Shown here: positions 16,799 through 25,517 of the stretch, one piece after another | How positions within the stretch are numbered: position 1 is the stretch's first letter | Layout of the letters: each line of letters opens with the position of its first letter | Assembly (NCBI GenBank): GCA_900100245.1 | Contig: FNEU01000005.1 | Location: 121,893-185,892, forward strand | Source of the DNA: Lachnospiraceae bacterium G41 | GTDB lineage: Bacteria; Bacillota; Clostridia; Lachnospirales; Lachnospiraceae | Direction: 5' to 3' | DNA: 64,000 nt | Position numbers and translations under genes: made by a program | Notes under the pieces: model-generated | Seen by the model: the letters and a program-made list of their open reading frames with translations, nothing else | Database searches by the model: none | What the model was told of the DNA's origin: nothing

Positions 16799-17322
16799 AT
16801 GATGAAGGCAATTATATTAATCGCAACTGCAATTTGTTTATTAAATACAGCTTGTTTGGGCAAGGGGAATACTACATATACGAAAGAGTATGTTCTTCAG
16901 ACAGCTGGGCTTGGGGGTTATTACAGAGAATCGGATCTGAACGAAGTGCCCTGTATATATATATTTCTCAGAGAACATCAACGGTTGACAAGCATTTCGA
17001 TTATATGAATTTTTATATTTTTGATTCGGCAAGCGACGCTAAGTCTGCATATCGAAAAACGGCAAAATGGTTTTCCGATATCGAGGAAGAAGGAACTGAT
17101 TATCGAAAGGGCTGGCTTGGAGGTGTCTGCGATGCAGAGGTTGAGGAATATGTTTATATTACAGGCAATATGATTATTATCGTTGAGATGCAGGTTGTTT
17201 CTTGCTGGGCTGACGATTATATTTATGCAGATGAGCCGTACGTTGAACCGGATCTAACGTATTATGAGTGGAGTCCTGAGTTTCGCCAGGAGATTATTGA
17301 TTTGATGAGACAAACGTTTTAA
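16799..17322 (+). pseudogene. Lipoprotein gene frameshifted at a (TA)5 tract
   Basis: The first frame starts at 16799 behind ACAGGAGGAC and encodes a signal peptide with lipobox LLNTAC (Cys19-20), then breaks off at 17008. The second frame (through 17322) continues the plausible mature protein (YMNFYIFDSASDAKSAYRKTAKWF and on to LMRQTF). The switch point is TATATATATA at 16954-16963. Removing one TA would give PCIYISQRTS and join both frames into a protein of about 173 residues. Either the gene is inactivated or it is switched by slippage. The protein would be a small surface lipoprotein of unknown role. Confidence 0.6.
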
Positions 17323-17334
17323 ACATTTAGATAG

Positions 17335-17526
17335 CCCGAACCAGAGTTTGATCTTTGCTTTTATAATTGGATAGGCAGGGATGACTGGGAAACAATTTTG
17401 AACGAAATCGAAAAACATCTGGACGAGCATGAGACTAAAGAAAAAGAGTTTCTTTTAGGATTTATCGAATGGACGAAGAAAGCGTTGAAATACACAAGCA
17501 TAATTGTGGTTGAAGGAAATTTATAA
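17335..17526 (+). pseudogene. 3' fragment of an unidentified gene
   Basis: A 63-codon frame without start codon, directly preceded by an in-frame TAG, encodes DDWETILNEIEKHLDEHETK and FIEWTKKALKYTSIIVVEG. It has the amphipathic, charged character of a real protein end. It is probably a leftover from a recombination event between the flanking palindromes. Family not recognised. Confidence 0.4.
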
Positions 17527-17547
17527 TATGCCTAATGATACTTATAA

Positions 17548-17575
17548 TGACACAGGGGGACGGGGTTTTGTGTCA
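17548..17575 (-). repeat. REP-like palindrome, copy 2 (inverted)
   Basis: TGACACA and TGTGTCA flank GGGGGACGGGG. Relative to copy 1 the last stem pair is changed on both sides (T-A to A-T), which keeps the stem. Orientation is opposite to copy 1, so the pair encloses 17 kb-region debris of about 0.8 kb. Confidence 0.65.
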
Positions 17576-17591
17576 AAAGGTGAGAAACAAT

Positions 17592-17620
17592 AAAAAAGGA
17601 CTCCAGAAAACCTGAAGTCC
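17592..17620 (-). terminator. Terminator of tRNA-Gln
   Basis: On the minus strand GGACTTCAGG pairs with CTGGAGTCC around TTTT and is followed by TTTTTTA. Confidence 0.9.
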
Positions 17621-17625
17621 ACTCG

Positions 17626-17697
17626 CAGCGCCACAAGGATTCGAACCTTGAGATGACGGAGTCAGAGTCCGTTGCCTTACCGTTTGGCGATGGCGCT
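17626..17697 (-). tRNA. tRNA-Gln (anticodon CTG)
   Basis: A 72-nt cloverleaf. Acceptor AGCGCCA pairs with TGGCGCT; the anticodon stem ACGGA/TCCGT encloses loop CTCTGAC with anticodon CTG; the T arm is CAAGG-TTCGAAT-CCTTG; the discriminator is G. CCA is not encoded. It has its own promoter and terminator and is a single-gene unit. tRNA genes are common integration sites, and scrambled genes with REP-like repeats lie on its downstream side, but no attachment-site repeat was found. Confidence 0.95.
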
Positions 17698-17716
17698 ATT
17701 TTTTAGACACTAATGT

Positions 17717-17745
17717 ATTGTACACGATATCAATTGAAAACGCAA
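17717..17745 (-). promoter_or_regulatory. Promoter of tRNA-Gln
   Basis: On the minus strand TTGCGT (17740-17745), 17 bp, TACAAT (17717-17722), about 20 nt before the tRNA 5' end. Confidence 0.55.
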
Positions 17746-17863
17746 CAAATATTTTTAAAAATGATAATTTGGTTTTTTATTGATTATACGGGGCTGCTGT
17801 GATATAGTGTATGTAGTTTTCAAAACTACATCTGGAATCGATAAATACCACAGGAGTTTAACG

Positions 17864-18751
17864 ATGGGAAAATACTTACTTACTTGCGATACTGCAGTCG
17901 ATTTAAACCGTGAATATTTAAAAGAAAAAAATGTTCCTTTTGTCAGTTTCCATTACAATCTGGACGGTACGGATTATAAGGACGATCTTGGCGAAACCCT
18001 TTCTTATGAAGATTTTTACAAGAAAATTGATGGCGGATCAATGCCTGTCACCTCTCAGGTGAACATAGCGGATGCTCTTGAATTTTTTGAGTCGTTCCTA
18101 AAAGAAGGCTACGACATTCTGCACCTTGCATTTTCATCAGGACTTTCCGGAACATACAACAGTGTTCACACTGCAGCAGAAGAACTTAAAAGCGAATATC
18201 CCGACAGAAAGATAATTGTAATCGATTCGCTTGCTGCATCCTCGGGATACGGACTTCTTTTAGACGCTATGATTGAAAGAAAAGAAGACGGTGCATCTCT
18301 CGAAGAACTGGCTGCATTTGCGGAGGCCGAGAAACTGAATGTTCAGCACTGGTTTTACACCACGGATCTTACACATTTTAAGAGAGGCGGTCGAATATCG
18401 GCCACAGCGTGTGCGATAGGAAACTTCTTAAATCTCTGCCCGATTATGAATGTAGATGCCGAAGGCAAGCTCGCTGTTCAGTACAAGGTTAAGGGCAAGA
18501 AAAAGGCTGCAAAAGAAGCGGCTGAAAAGATGCTTGAAAACTGTGAGTTCGGCAAAGAATATTCCAAGCGTTGTTTCATCTCAAATTCGGGCTGCAGAGA
18601 AGATGCAGAATATCTGGCTGAGATTTTAAACGAGATGTTCCCGAATATTAAGGACGGTGTTCAGATATTTGATATAGGAACCATCATCGGTACACATACA
18701 GGCAGAGGAACGGTTGCGCTGTTCTTCTTCGGCAACAAGAGAGAGAACTAA
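17864..18751 (+). CDS. DegV family fatty-acid-binding protein
   Basis: Soluble protein of 295 residues. The start at 17864 is preferred over the upstream frame start at 17780 because it follows CAGGAG and begins with the family N-terminus GKYLLTCDTAVDL. Typical DegV features are present: VTSQVN near residue 60, LAFSSGLSGTYNS (~90) that contacts the bound fatty acid, TDLTHFKRGGRIS (~175) and the C-terminal IGTIIGTHTGRGT. Some members present exogenous fatty acids to fatty acid kinase FakA; no fakA gene is nearby. It is a single-gene unit ending at a terminator. Confidence 0.93.
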   Translation: MGKYLLTCDTAVDLNREYLKEKNVPFVSFHYNLDGTDYKDDLGETLSYEDFYKKIDGGSMPVTSQVNIADALEFFESFLKEGYDILHLAFSSGLSGTYNSVHTAAEELKSEYPDRKIIVIDSLAASSGYGLLLDAMIERKEDGASLEELAAFAEAEKLNVQHWFYTTDLTHFKRGGRISATACAIGNFLNLCPIMNVDAEGKLAVQYKVKGKKKAAKEAAEKMLENCEFGKEYSKRCFISNSGCREDAEYLAEILNEMFPNIKDGVQIFDIGTIIGTHTGRGTVALFFFGNKREN

Positions 18752-18773
18752 CCCATCCAAGTTCATACTAAAT

Positions 18774-18816
18774 AAACCGACATGTTTTCGTCAAAAGATT
18801 GCGTGTCGGTTTTTTG
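18774..18816 (+). terminator. Terminator of degV-like gene
   Basis: AAACCGACA (18774-18782) pairs with TGTCGGTTT (18804-18812) and runs into TTTT. The 3' arm overlaps the next promoter. Confidence 0.8.
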
Positions 18817-18828
18817 TTTTGATATAAT
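18799..18828 (+). promoter_or_regulatory. Promoter of the GT-C-like gene, overlapping the upstream terminator
   Basis: TTGCGT (18799-18804), 18 bp, TATAAT (18823-18828). The -35 box and spacer cover the 3' arm of the terminator hairpin. Confidence 0.6.
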
Positions 18829-18856
18829 ATCAGATATCAATTAATGGTTGGCTTAA

Positions 18857-20590
18857 ATGAAAAAGACTTTAACTAACATTGTAAAAATTGCATATATCGT
18901 GCTGGCCCTGCTTACTTTAATCGGTATTGTAAAGGCCTTGTTTGTGAGCATTGACGTGGATGAATCCTATGCGGTGGCGCAGGCGTACCGTTTGGTAACC
19001 GGCGACAAGCTCATGTATGATATGTGGGAGCCGCACCAGTTTTCGGCGTTTCTCCCCGCAATCTTTTTATATCCATTTGTAAAGATTTTTAAGAGCACGG
19101 ATTACTGTGTGATTTATTTAAGAATGGCAGGGCTTTTGATTCACCTGGCTCTCGGAGTTTTTCTTTTCTTTGTTTCTAAAAGAAAAACAAATTCTCTGGT
19201 GGCCGCCTTTGCGTTTTTGCTCCACATGAATTTCCTGCCCAAATGGGTTGCAATGCCTGAGTTCGAGGTGATGCATTACTGGAGTATGCTTGCGGTTTTT
19301 CTTCTTTTGCTATCTGCAGAAGAAGGCAAGAAGATAATTCTTTATCTGCTCGCAGGACTATTCTTTGGAGTAAGCGTCCTTTGCTATCCTTCGATGATTC
19401 CGATTTTCTTTGTCTTTGTAATCGCTATGGCGGTAAGAAAGAAAAAAGAAGGCATCCTTCCGTTTTTCGCAGGAACCATTTTGGTCGGCCTTATCAATGT
19501 GGCTGTGATTCTCATAAATGTTTCACCCAAGGAACTGCCGTTTTTCATAAGCTACATCCTGATGGATTCGTCGCATACTTCGAGCGGCTTAACTTACAAA
19601 CTCGCCACATATCCCGCGCAGCTAAAAGAGCAGGGAATCGAGATAGCAATCGGTCTTGGTGTCGGAATTGTACTTGCGCTTATTTATCGAATCGTTCAGA
19701 AAATTGTTTGGAAGAGAAAAATCGAAGTTTTTTCTTTTATGATAAATATTTTGGCATTCGCGACGATATGGCTCTCGCTTAAGACGCTGTTCGGTTATGT
19801 TTTCGGAAACGAAAATCAGTTCTACCTTCAGTCGAGATATATCGTATACGCCGTACTCTTCATGCTCATCGGCATTAAGGAATACAAGCGCTTCTCCGCA
19901 GAGTTGTGGTATGCAATCATTCCTTCGATACTCACACTCCCGGCGGTTTTTGCGATTACGAACATGGATTCCAATTCGCTTTACTCCAAGCTTTTCATAG
20001 CAGTCATTGCGGGAATTTTTATCTTCGGACAAAAATACATCATAAAAGAAGAAAAAGAAAATCTCGGCAAATCAGACCTGATTCTTTCCGTCTGCTGCAT
20101 GGTTTTCTGCCTGTTTGTTCTTTTTGGATGTCGCCTGTTTCTTTTACGAGTTAACGGATGTATGCCCGTCACGATTAAAGCTAAACTTGAAAAAGTGGAA
20201 TACGGTCCGGCAAAAGGAATTTTCGTATTAAAAAACCAGGCGGACGCATGGAACAGCTCGTATAAAGAATTTAGGGAAGTGATAGACTCCGGCAAAAATG
20301 TTCTTTTCATCGGACAGGAACAGCTTTTTTACGTGACATTTGTCGACCGCGTTACTACGCCTTCCGTACAGGGAACGACGGCGTTTAACGAAATGTACGG
20401 AAAGTATTACGAGGTATTTCCGGAGAAATATCCCGAGATTGTGGTGCGCGATGCATCGTTTGACGTTAACCCCGCATACTATTACTCAGAGGAGAATGAA
20501 TATATTTTCAAGTGGCTCGAGGATAACAATGAGACATCTGTTTTACTGAACAACGGATACTATGAAATTGTATCAGTAAACAAAAAATAA
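18857..20590 (+). CDS. Multi-pass membrane protein, probable GT-C glycosyltransferase
   Basis: Membrane protein of 577 residues with about eleven to twelve transmembrane helices up to ~residue 435 and a soluble C-terminal domain of ~140 residues. The first extracytoplasmic loop has the DVDESY motif followed by GDKLMYDMWEPHQFSA, matching the acidic loop and layout of GT-C (ArnT/PMT/GT39-like) enzymes that use polyprenyl-phosphate sugars. It could glycosylate a surface polymer or protein. It stands alone with its own promoter. Substrate unknown. Confidence 0.7.
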   Translation: MKKTLTNIVKIAYIVLALLTLIGIVKALFVSIDVDESYAVAQAYRLVTGDKLMYDMWEPHQFSAFLPAIFLYPFVKIFKSTDYCVIYLRMAGLLIHLALGVFLFFVSKRKTNSLVAAFAFLLHMNFLPKWVAMPEFEVMHYWSMLAVFLLLLSAEEGKKIILYLLAGLFFGVSVLCYPSMIPIFFVFVIAMAVRKKKEGILPFFAGTILVGLINVAVILINVSPKELPFFISYILMDSSHTSSGLTYKLATYPAQLKEQGIEIAIGLGVGIVLALIYRIVQKIVWKRKIEVFSFMINILAFATIWLSLKTLFGYVFGNENQFYLQSRYIVYAVLFMLIGIKEYKRFSAELWYAIIPSILTLPAVFAITNMDSNSLYSKLFIAVIAGIFIFGQKYIIKEEKENLGKSDLILSVCCMVFCLFVLFGCRLFLLRVNGCMPVTIKAKLEKVEYGPAKGIFVLKNQADAWNSSYKEFREVIDSGKNVLFIGQEQLFYVTFVDRVTTPSVQGTTAFNEMYGKYYEVFPEKYPEIVVRDASFDVNPAYYYSEENEYIFKWLEDNNETSVLLNNGYYEIVSVNKK

Positions 20591-20604
20591 TCACGAGTAA
20601 TTAT

Positions 20605-20632
20605 TTGCAAAATAATATCTTTCCATTATAAT
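20605..20632 (+). promoter_or_regulatory. Promoter of the DUF1189-cvfB unit
   Basis: TTGCAA (20605-20610), 16 bp, TATAAT (20627-20632). A 5-bp stem GGTCT/AGACC follows in the leader at about 20639. Confidence 0.65.
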
Positions 20633-20697
20633 AGTATAGGTCTGCAGAAGACCAAAAGGGTTTTAAGGGTTGTTTTTATAAAAAATAAGGGGAAAAT

Positions 20698-22602
20698 ATG
20701 GAAAGCAATATTGGTTTATTCGGACAATTTAAGTATGTATTTAAAGGTATAATCAAACCTCGTTTTTTCAACAGACTGGCCAACCAGTCCACATTCAAGG
20801 TTGTAGTTTATACCATCATTGCGGTTATTGTGTCAGCAGCTGTTTACTGGGGCATTATTTATTTAAGATGCTTAGGCGGTAACGGTTTTATTACGCAGAC
20901 CGTTGAAACAATAAAGACAGTTCCTCAGTTTACTTACACCGGGGGACAGGTTAGATTTGAAGAAAATTCGTATATTCAGGTAAACGAGAATCAGTACGTT
21001 GTATTTAACTCTGATATTGACAATGCTGACAAGGCATATATTGACAAGGTTGAAATTTTAACAGACTGGTCCAACGGCAAATCTGTTTTTGCATTTAACG
21101 GCAAATCTCTTACCAGCATCAACATGGTTGGTATGACCTCTACTCTCAAATATTCTGACATCGCCAACATGGTAGGTCTTCCCAACAACTTCAACAGAGA
21201 AGGTTTCATCAATATTTTCAAAGAAAAATTTATTGTATTCTATCTTATAATCGCAGGCATTTCGCTTATCTGGTTCGGCATTAAAGCGGTTGTTGTCGGT
21301 TTTATTTTCGGCGGAATCGGCTTTGGTATCAACAAGATTATCAAGCAGCCTTACAACTTCAAGGAAATGGTAAGAATTTCCCTTTTTATCACGGGATTTA
21401 CCAACATCTTAAGAAATGCTATCAATGCATCACCGGTTAAGCCGCCATGGATGCTTCTTAATGTTGCATTCCTTCTTATCGGAGGTATTTATTTATTCTT
21501 TGCACTTGCAGGTTCTACCGAAGAGACAGGACCTTCGAGTACTATCGTATTCAACAAACCTTCATCCAAGAAGTTTGAAGATATCCCTGCTCCCGATCCT
21601 TTTGCTAAGAAGAATTACGATGCGCCCAAGTCATCCACTATTTCTTTGTCAAGAAAATCCGAGAGTCCCGCACCCGAACCTGTCAAGACGGTTGCTACTG
21701 TTGACAGCGCACCTTCGGCCGGAATGGGCGGAGCTTTATATAACAGAGGAGGCGCTTCGGCTTCATCGGTTTCGACCAACACTCCTTTTACGAAGAAAGG
21801 CGTTGCAACCGAAGCCACTTCCACAGAGAATTTGTCTTTCAGTTCAGGCATAACTGAGAGCGCTCCCGATACATCTTCGTATGAAAGCGTTTCTTACAGC
21901 GAACCTGCAACCACATATGCAGAGCCTGAAACAACTTATACAACTTATACAGAGCCCGAACCTGCTCCTGCGCCCGCACCCGAACCTGTTTCTGCAATAG
22001 TTAAGAGCGATATAGGTACGTTCGGAGGCTTAGGCGGAATTTCTTCAAGCGGCTCAAGCGAGAAGAAGAGTAAACCCAAATGGGACAGACCGATTACTGC
22101 TCCCGATGCATACAACGGACTTTATTACAGCGGTTCCGATTCTGAAGAAAGCTACGAGAGCAATTACGGCTCAGGTACTCTTGTTGACAGAGGAAGCTCG
22201 TACGGCAAGACACTCGGTGCACCCGCATCAAGTTCTTCGTCAAATCCTTTCGCATCTGTTTTAGGCGTACCTACAGCAGCAGCTACAACAGCATCTGCCG
22301 GCACATCAGCTCCTTCGGGACTCGGCGGAAGCCTTTACGTAAATCATCATGATGATGCTCCTTCACAGCCCAGCGAGCATGTATCATTTACAACTAAGGA
22401 TGGCAGCAATCCTTTCGGAAACAACGGATTTTATCTTTCCGCTCCTCCCAAGAAAGGTGCTTCCACTCCTCATCCCAATACCGTTAAAAAAGGCGGTAAG
22501 ACGGTTAACAGATATTCTGATGACGACTTTGCGGCATGGGAAAGAGAAACTTATGCCGAAGATTTTAAACCCAGAGGTGGCTTTGGCAACAATATATTCT
22601 AG
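20698..22602 (+). CDS. DUF1189 family membrane protein with long disordered tail
   Basis: Protein of 634 residues. Residues 1-275 have the DUF1189 pattern: FKYVFKGIIKPRFF at the N-terminus, a first helix (~34-55), an extracytoplasmic domain containing FTYTGGQVRFEENSYI, and four further helices (~175-275). The remaining ~360 residues are low-complexity, rich in Ser, Pro, Ala, Glu and Tyr, with PAPAPAPEP and YAEPETTY stretches, and should lie in the cytoplasm. The tail is much longer than usual for the family, whose function is unknown. It ends 11 bp before cvfB and probably shares its transcript. Confidence 0.7.
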   Translation: MESNIGLFGQFKYVFKGIIKPRFFNRLANQSTFKVVVYTIIAVIVSAAVYWGIIYLRCLGGNGFITQTVETIKTVPQFTYTGGQVRFEENSYIQVNENQYVVFNSDIDNADKAYIDKVEILTDWSNGKSVFAFNGKSLTSINMVGMTSTLKYSDIANMVGLPNNFNREGFINIFKEKFIVFYLIIAGISLIWFGIKAVVVGFIFGGIGFGINKIIKQPYNFKEMVRISLFITGFTNILRNAINASPVKPPWMLLNVAFLLIGGIYLFFALAGSTEETGPSSTIVFNKPSSKKFEDIPAPDPFAKKNYDAPKSSTISLSRKSESPAPEPVKTVATVDSAPSAGMGGALYNRGGASASSVSTNTPFTKKGVATEATSTENLSFSSGITESAPDTSSYESVSYSEPATTYAEPETTYTTYTEPEPAPAPAPEPVSAIVKSDIGTFGGLGGISSSGSSEKKSKPKWDRPITAPDAYNGLYYSGSDSEESYESNYGSGTLVDRGSSYGKTLGAPASSSSSNPFASVLGVPTAAATTASAGTSAPSGLGGSLYVNHHDDAPSQPSEHVSFTTKDGSNPFGNNGFYLSAPPKKGASTPHPNTVKKGGKTVNRYSDDDFAAWERETYAEDFKPRGGFGNNIF

Positions 22603-22613
22603 GACGGATAAAC

Positions 22614-23459
22614 ATGTTTTTAATTGGTAACAGACAGGCCTTAAAGGCCGTTAAAAGAGTGGACTTCGGGATGTACTTTTCTGAAGACGGTCACGAGGAT
22701 GAAAGAGTGCTTCTTCCTAAAAAAGAAGTTCCCGAAGACCTTAAAACCGGTGATACACTTGAACTGTTTCTTTACAAGGATTCACAGGACAGACCGATAG
22801 CGACCAGAAGAAATCCGAAGATTACGGTCGGAAGCATTGCACTTTTAAAAGTTAGCCAGGTTTCCAAAATCGGAGCATTTCTTGACTGGGGTCTCGAAAA
22901 AGATTTGTTCCTCCCCTTTAAGGAGCAGACGACTAAGCTTAATGTCGGAGACGAAGTTCTTGTCAGGGCTTACATAGACAAGTCCTCAAGAATCTGCGCT
23001 TCAATGAAAATCTATAAATACCTTGATACCGGCAGCGGTTATGAAAAGGATGACTGGGTAAACGCCAGAGTATACGAGATATCCGAGAGATTCGGCGCTT
23101 TCTGTGCCGTGGATGACAAGTACTCGGCGCTTATTCCCGCCAAGGAAATGACGAAGGAAATTCACGTGCTCGATACCTTCGAAGCGCGAGTAACCTCGGT
23201 ACTTGAAGACGGCAGATTAAATCTTGCACTTCGTGACAAAGCGTATGCAACGATTGACAAGGACGCCGACTACGTAATGTATTTAATCAGACAGTACGAC
23301 GGAGTACTTCCTTTCAACGACAAGGTTTCACCCGAGATCATAAAGCGTGAATGCAATATGAGCAAAAACCAGTTTAAGAGAGCCGTAGGGCATCTTTTAA
23401 AGCAGGGAGAGATAGAAATCGGGGAAAAAGTTATATATTCGAAAGAAAGAAGACAGTAA
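22614..23459 (+). CDS. cvfB: CvfB-type S1 RNA-binding protein
   Basis: RNA-binding protein of 281 residues, the usual length of CvfB/YitL. It contains consecutive S1-like OB folds (IALLKVSQVSKIGAFLDWGLEKDLFLP is the clearest, from residue ~70; another runs ~140-215) and a C-terminal winged helix (SKNQFKRAVGHLLKQGEIEI). CvfB proteins influence virulence-factor and stress expression in Gram-positive bacteria through RNA. It is followed immediately by a strong terminator. Confidence 0.9.
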   Translation: MFLIGNRQALKAVKRVDFGMYFSEDGHEDERVLLPKKEVPEDLKTGDTLELFLYKDSQDRPIATRRNPKITVGSIALLKVSQVSKIGAFLDWGLEKDLFLPFKEQTTKLNVGDEVLVRAYIDKSSRICASMKIYKYLDTGSGYEKDDWVNARVYEISERFGAFCAVDDKYSALIPAKEMTKEIHVLDTFEARVTSVLEDGRLNLALRDKAYATIDKDADYVMYLIRQYDGVLPFNDKVSPEIIKRECNMSKNQFKRAVGHLLKQGEIEIGEKVIYSKERRQ

Positions 23460-23497
23460 TGCACAAAGGCTCAAAATTCGGGCTTTTGTGCATTTTT
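23460..23497 (+). terminator. Terminator after cvfB
   Basis: TGCACAAAGGCTC pairs with GGGCTTTTGTGCA, then TTTTT. One G-T pair and no interior gaps. Confidence 0.9.
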
Positions 23498-23667
23498 ACT
23501 ATATTTCGCCGAGACTGTTATAAAAAAAACAAAGATTTAACAGACAAAATATATAAAAAAGGTGGAAATTTTTTGGTAAATATATTACACTATGATAGTA
23601 GGCATGTAAAAATATATAATTGCCGTTACGGCATATTGTGAGTTTTGTATAGGGGTGGAGAGAAGAT

Positions 23668-24756
23668 ATGGTATCTAACCAAATTTTACAACAGTCAATC
23701 GAAGGCATTAAGAGTATATCCAGAGTGGATTTGTGCGTGACCGACGCAGAAGGAAAAACCATAGCAAGTACCATGAGTTCATCTGTCAATTATCAGTCAC
23801 AGGTGAGAGAGTTCGTTAAGTCTTCCGCAGACAGCCAGGAGATTCAGGGCAGTCAGTTTTTTAAGATTTATGACGAACAGACACTCGAATATATAGTAAT
23901 CTGCGCATCAAACGGAGATAATTCCTATCTTGTCGGCAAAATGGCGGCATTCCAGATTCAGAGTCTTGCTGTTGCATACAAAGAGAGATTTGATAAAGAC
24001 AATTTTATTAAAAACCTCCTTTTGGACAACCTCTTACTCGTGGATATATACGGCTACGCCAAGAGACTTCATATTCCTCTCGACGCATCGAGAGTGGTTA
24101 TTTTAATTGACAATACACGCAACAAAGACATGGATATTCTTTCCATCGTAAAAGAAGCCATGCTCGCTGAGAAGCGCGATTTTGTCAGTGCTGTAGACGA
24201 AAAGAACGTAGTAGTCATAAAAGAAATCCAGGGCGACAACGCACAGAAGGAAATCGATGTTGCAATCGCAGGACTTCACAAGCTTCTTGCAAAAGAAAAC
24301 GCGAAGAATATCCGTATTTCCTATGGTACCGTAGTCAACGAAATCAAGGATGTTTCCCGTTCATACAAGGAAGCTAAGATGGCACTCGATGTAGGCGGTA
24401 TTTTCTTTGAAGACAGAAACGTTGTTGCATACAGCGAACTCGGTATAGGAAGACTGATTTATCAGTTGCCGATTCCTCTTTGCAAGATGTTTATCAAAGA
24501 GATTTTCGACAATGTCAATCCCGAGGAATTTGACGAAGAAACAATCACAACCATCAAGAAGTTTTTCGAAAACAGCTTAAACGTTTCAGAGACTTCAAGA
24601 CAGTTGTTTATTCACAGAAATACTCTTGTTTACAGACTTGACAAGATCCAGAAAACCACAGGCCTTGATTTAAGAGTATTTGAAGATGCGATTACATTCA
24701 GAATTGCCCTTATGGTAGTTAAGTACATGAAGTACATGGAGTCGCTTGAATATTAA
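23668..24756 (+). CDS. PucR/CdaR-type transcriptional regulator
   Basis: Regulator of 362 residues. The N-terminal third (~1-110) is a sugar-diacid-recognition-like sensor domain, the middle (~120-260) a GGDEF-like domain without signalling motif, and the C-terminus (~300-362) the PucR helix-turn-helix: ENSLNVSETSRQLFIHRNTLVYRLDKI. PucR/CdaR proteins classically respond to small metabolites. Here it sits 17 bp upstream of ftsE, so it is co-transcribed with the division genes and may control them. The leader contains a short palindrome GCCGTTACGGC at about 23623. Gene symbol cdaR is avoided because it is used for another gene in this window. Confidence 0.85.
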   Translation: MVSNQILQQSIEGIKSISRVDLCVTDAEGKTIASTMSSSVNYQSQVREFVKSSADSQEIQGSQFFKIYDEQTLEYIVICASNGDNSYLVGKMAAFQIQSLAVAYKERFDKDNFIKNLLLDNLLLVDIYGYAKRLHIPLDASRVVILIDNTRNKDMDILSIVKEAMLAEKRDFVSAVDEKNVVVIKEIQGDNAQKEIDVAIAGLHKLLAKENAKNIRISYGTVVNEIKDVSRSYKEAKMALDVGGIFFEDRNVVAYSELGIGRLIYQLPIPLCKMFIKEIFDNVNPEEFDEETITTIKKFFENSLNVSETSRQLFIHRNTLVYRLDKIQKTTGLDLRVFEDAITFRIALMVVKYMKYMESLEY

Positions 24757-24773
24757 TTTAGGAGTTAAATTTA

Positions 24774-25517
24774 ATGGCAGAAAAAAAGAGAAGAAGACGC
24801 GATCCGGCACTTGATGAAATAGCCGAGTACGCCATCTATCTTGATGATGTAAGCAAAACATTTTCCGACGGTGTTCCCGCACTTTCAAACATCAATCTGA
24901 AAGTTAAGCAGGGCGAATTCGTATTTATCGTCGGAGTTTCCGGCGCCGGTAAGTCCACCCTTATCAAACTTCTTTTAAGAGAACTTAAAGCAGACAGCGG
25001 TACCGCATATGTTAACGGATACAATCTTATGACAATAAAGCACGGTAAGATTCCGAAGTTCAGAAGAACTCTCGGAGTCGTTTTTCAGGACTTCAGACTC
25101 CTAAAAGACAGAAACGTGTATGAGAACGTCGCATTCGCGCAAAGAATCGCCCAGAAATCCGAAAGAGAAATCAGAACCAATGTTCCGAGCATGCTTTCCC
25201 TCGTAGGACTTGCAGGAAAATATAAGGCTAAACCCAAGCAGCTTGCCGGAGGTGAGCAGCAGAGGGTTGCTATTGCACGTGCTTTGGTTAACCAGCCCAA
25301 GCTCCTTCTTGCAGATGAGCCTACCGGAAATTTGGACCTTTACAATACACAGGAAATCATGCGTCTCTTGGAGACTATAAATGAAAACGGCACCACTGTT
25401 GTTGTAGTTACTCACAACGAAAAACTCGTCAACGAGATGAAGAAGAGAGTAGTTACAATCAGACAGGGTATGATTGTTTCCGACGCCGAGAACGGAGGTT
25501 ATTTCGATGAAGATTAG
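24774..25517 (+). CDS. ftsE: Cell division ATP-binding protein FtsE
   Basis: ATPase of 247 residues. It has Walker A GVSGAGKST (~57-65), signature LAGGEQQRV, Walker B LLLADEPTGNLD and H-loop VTHN. The strict ADEPTGNLD and the following ftsX identify it as FtsE. FtsEX is a mechanotransmitting complex at the septum that activates peptidoglycan hydrolases in the periplasm or wall. The N-terminus carries an extra basic stretch EKKRRRR. The stop overlaps the ftsX start by 11 bp. Confidence 0.97.
   Translation: MAEKKRRRRDPALDEIAEYAIYLDDVSKTFSDGVPALSNINLKVKQGEFVFIVGVSGAGKSTLIKLLLRELKADSGTAYVNGYNLMTIKHGKIPKFRRTLGVVFQDFRLLKDRNVYENVAFAQRIAQKSEREIRTNVPSMLSLVGLAGKYKAKPKQLAGGEQQRVAIARALVNQPKLLLADEPTGNLDLYNTQEIMRLLETINENGTTVVVVTHNEKLVNEMKKRVVTIRQGMIVSDAENGGYFDED

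Noticed and set aside
17626..17863. Possible integration site at tRNA-Gln
   Set aside because: No integrase and no duplicated tRNA 3' end were seen on either side.
23623..23634. Short palindrome GCCGT-T-ACGGC before the PucR-type gene
   Set aside because: Only 5-bp arms, one copy seen; too weak to call an operator.
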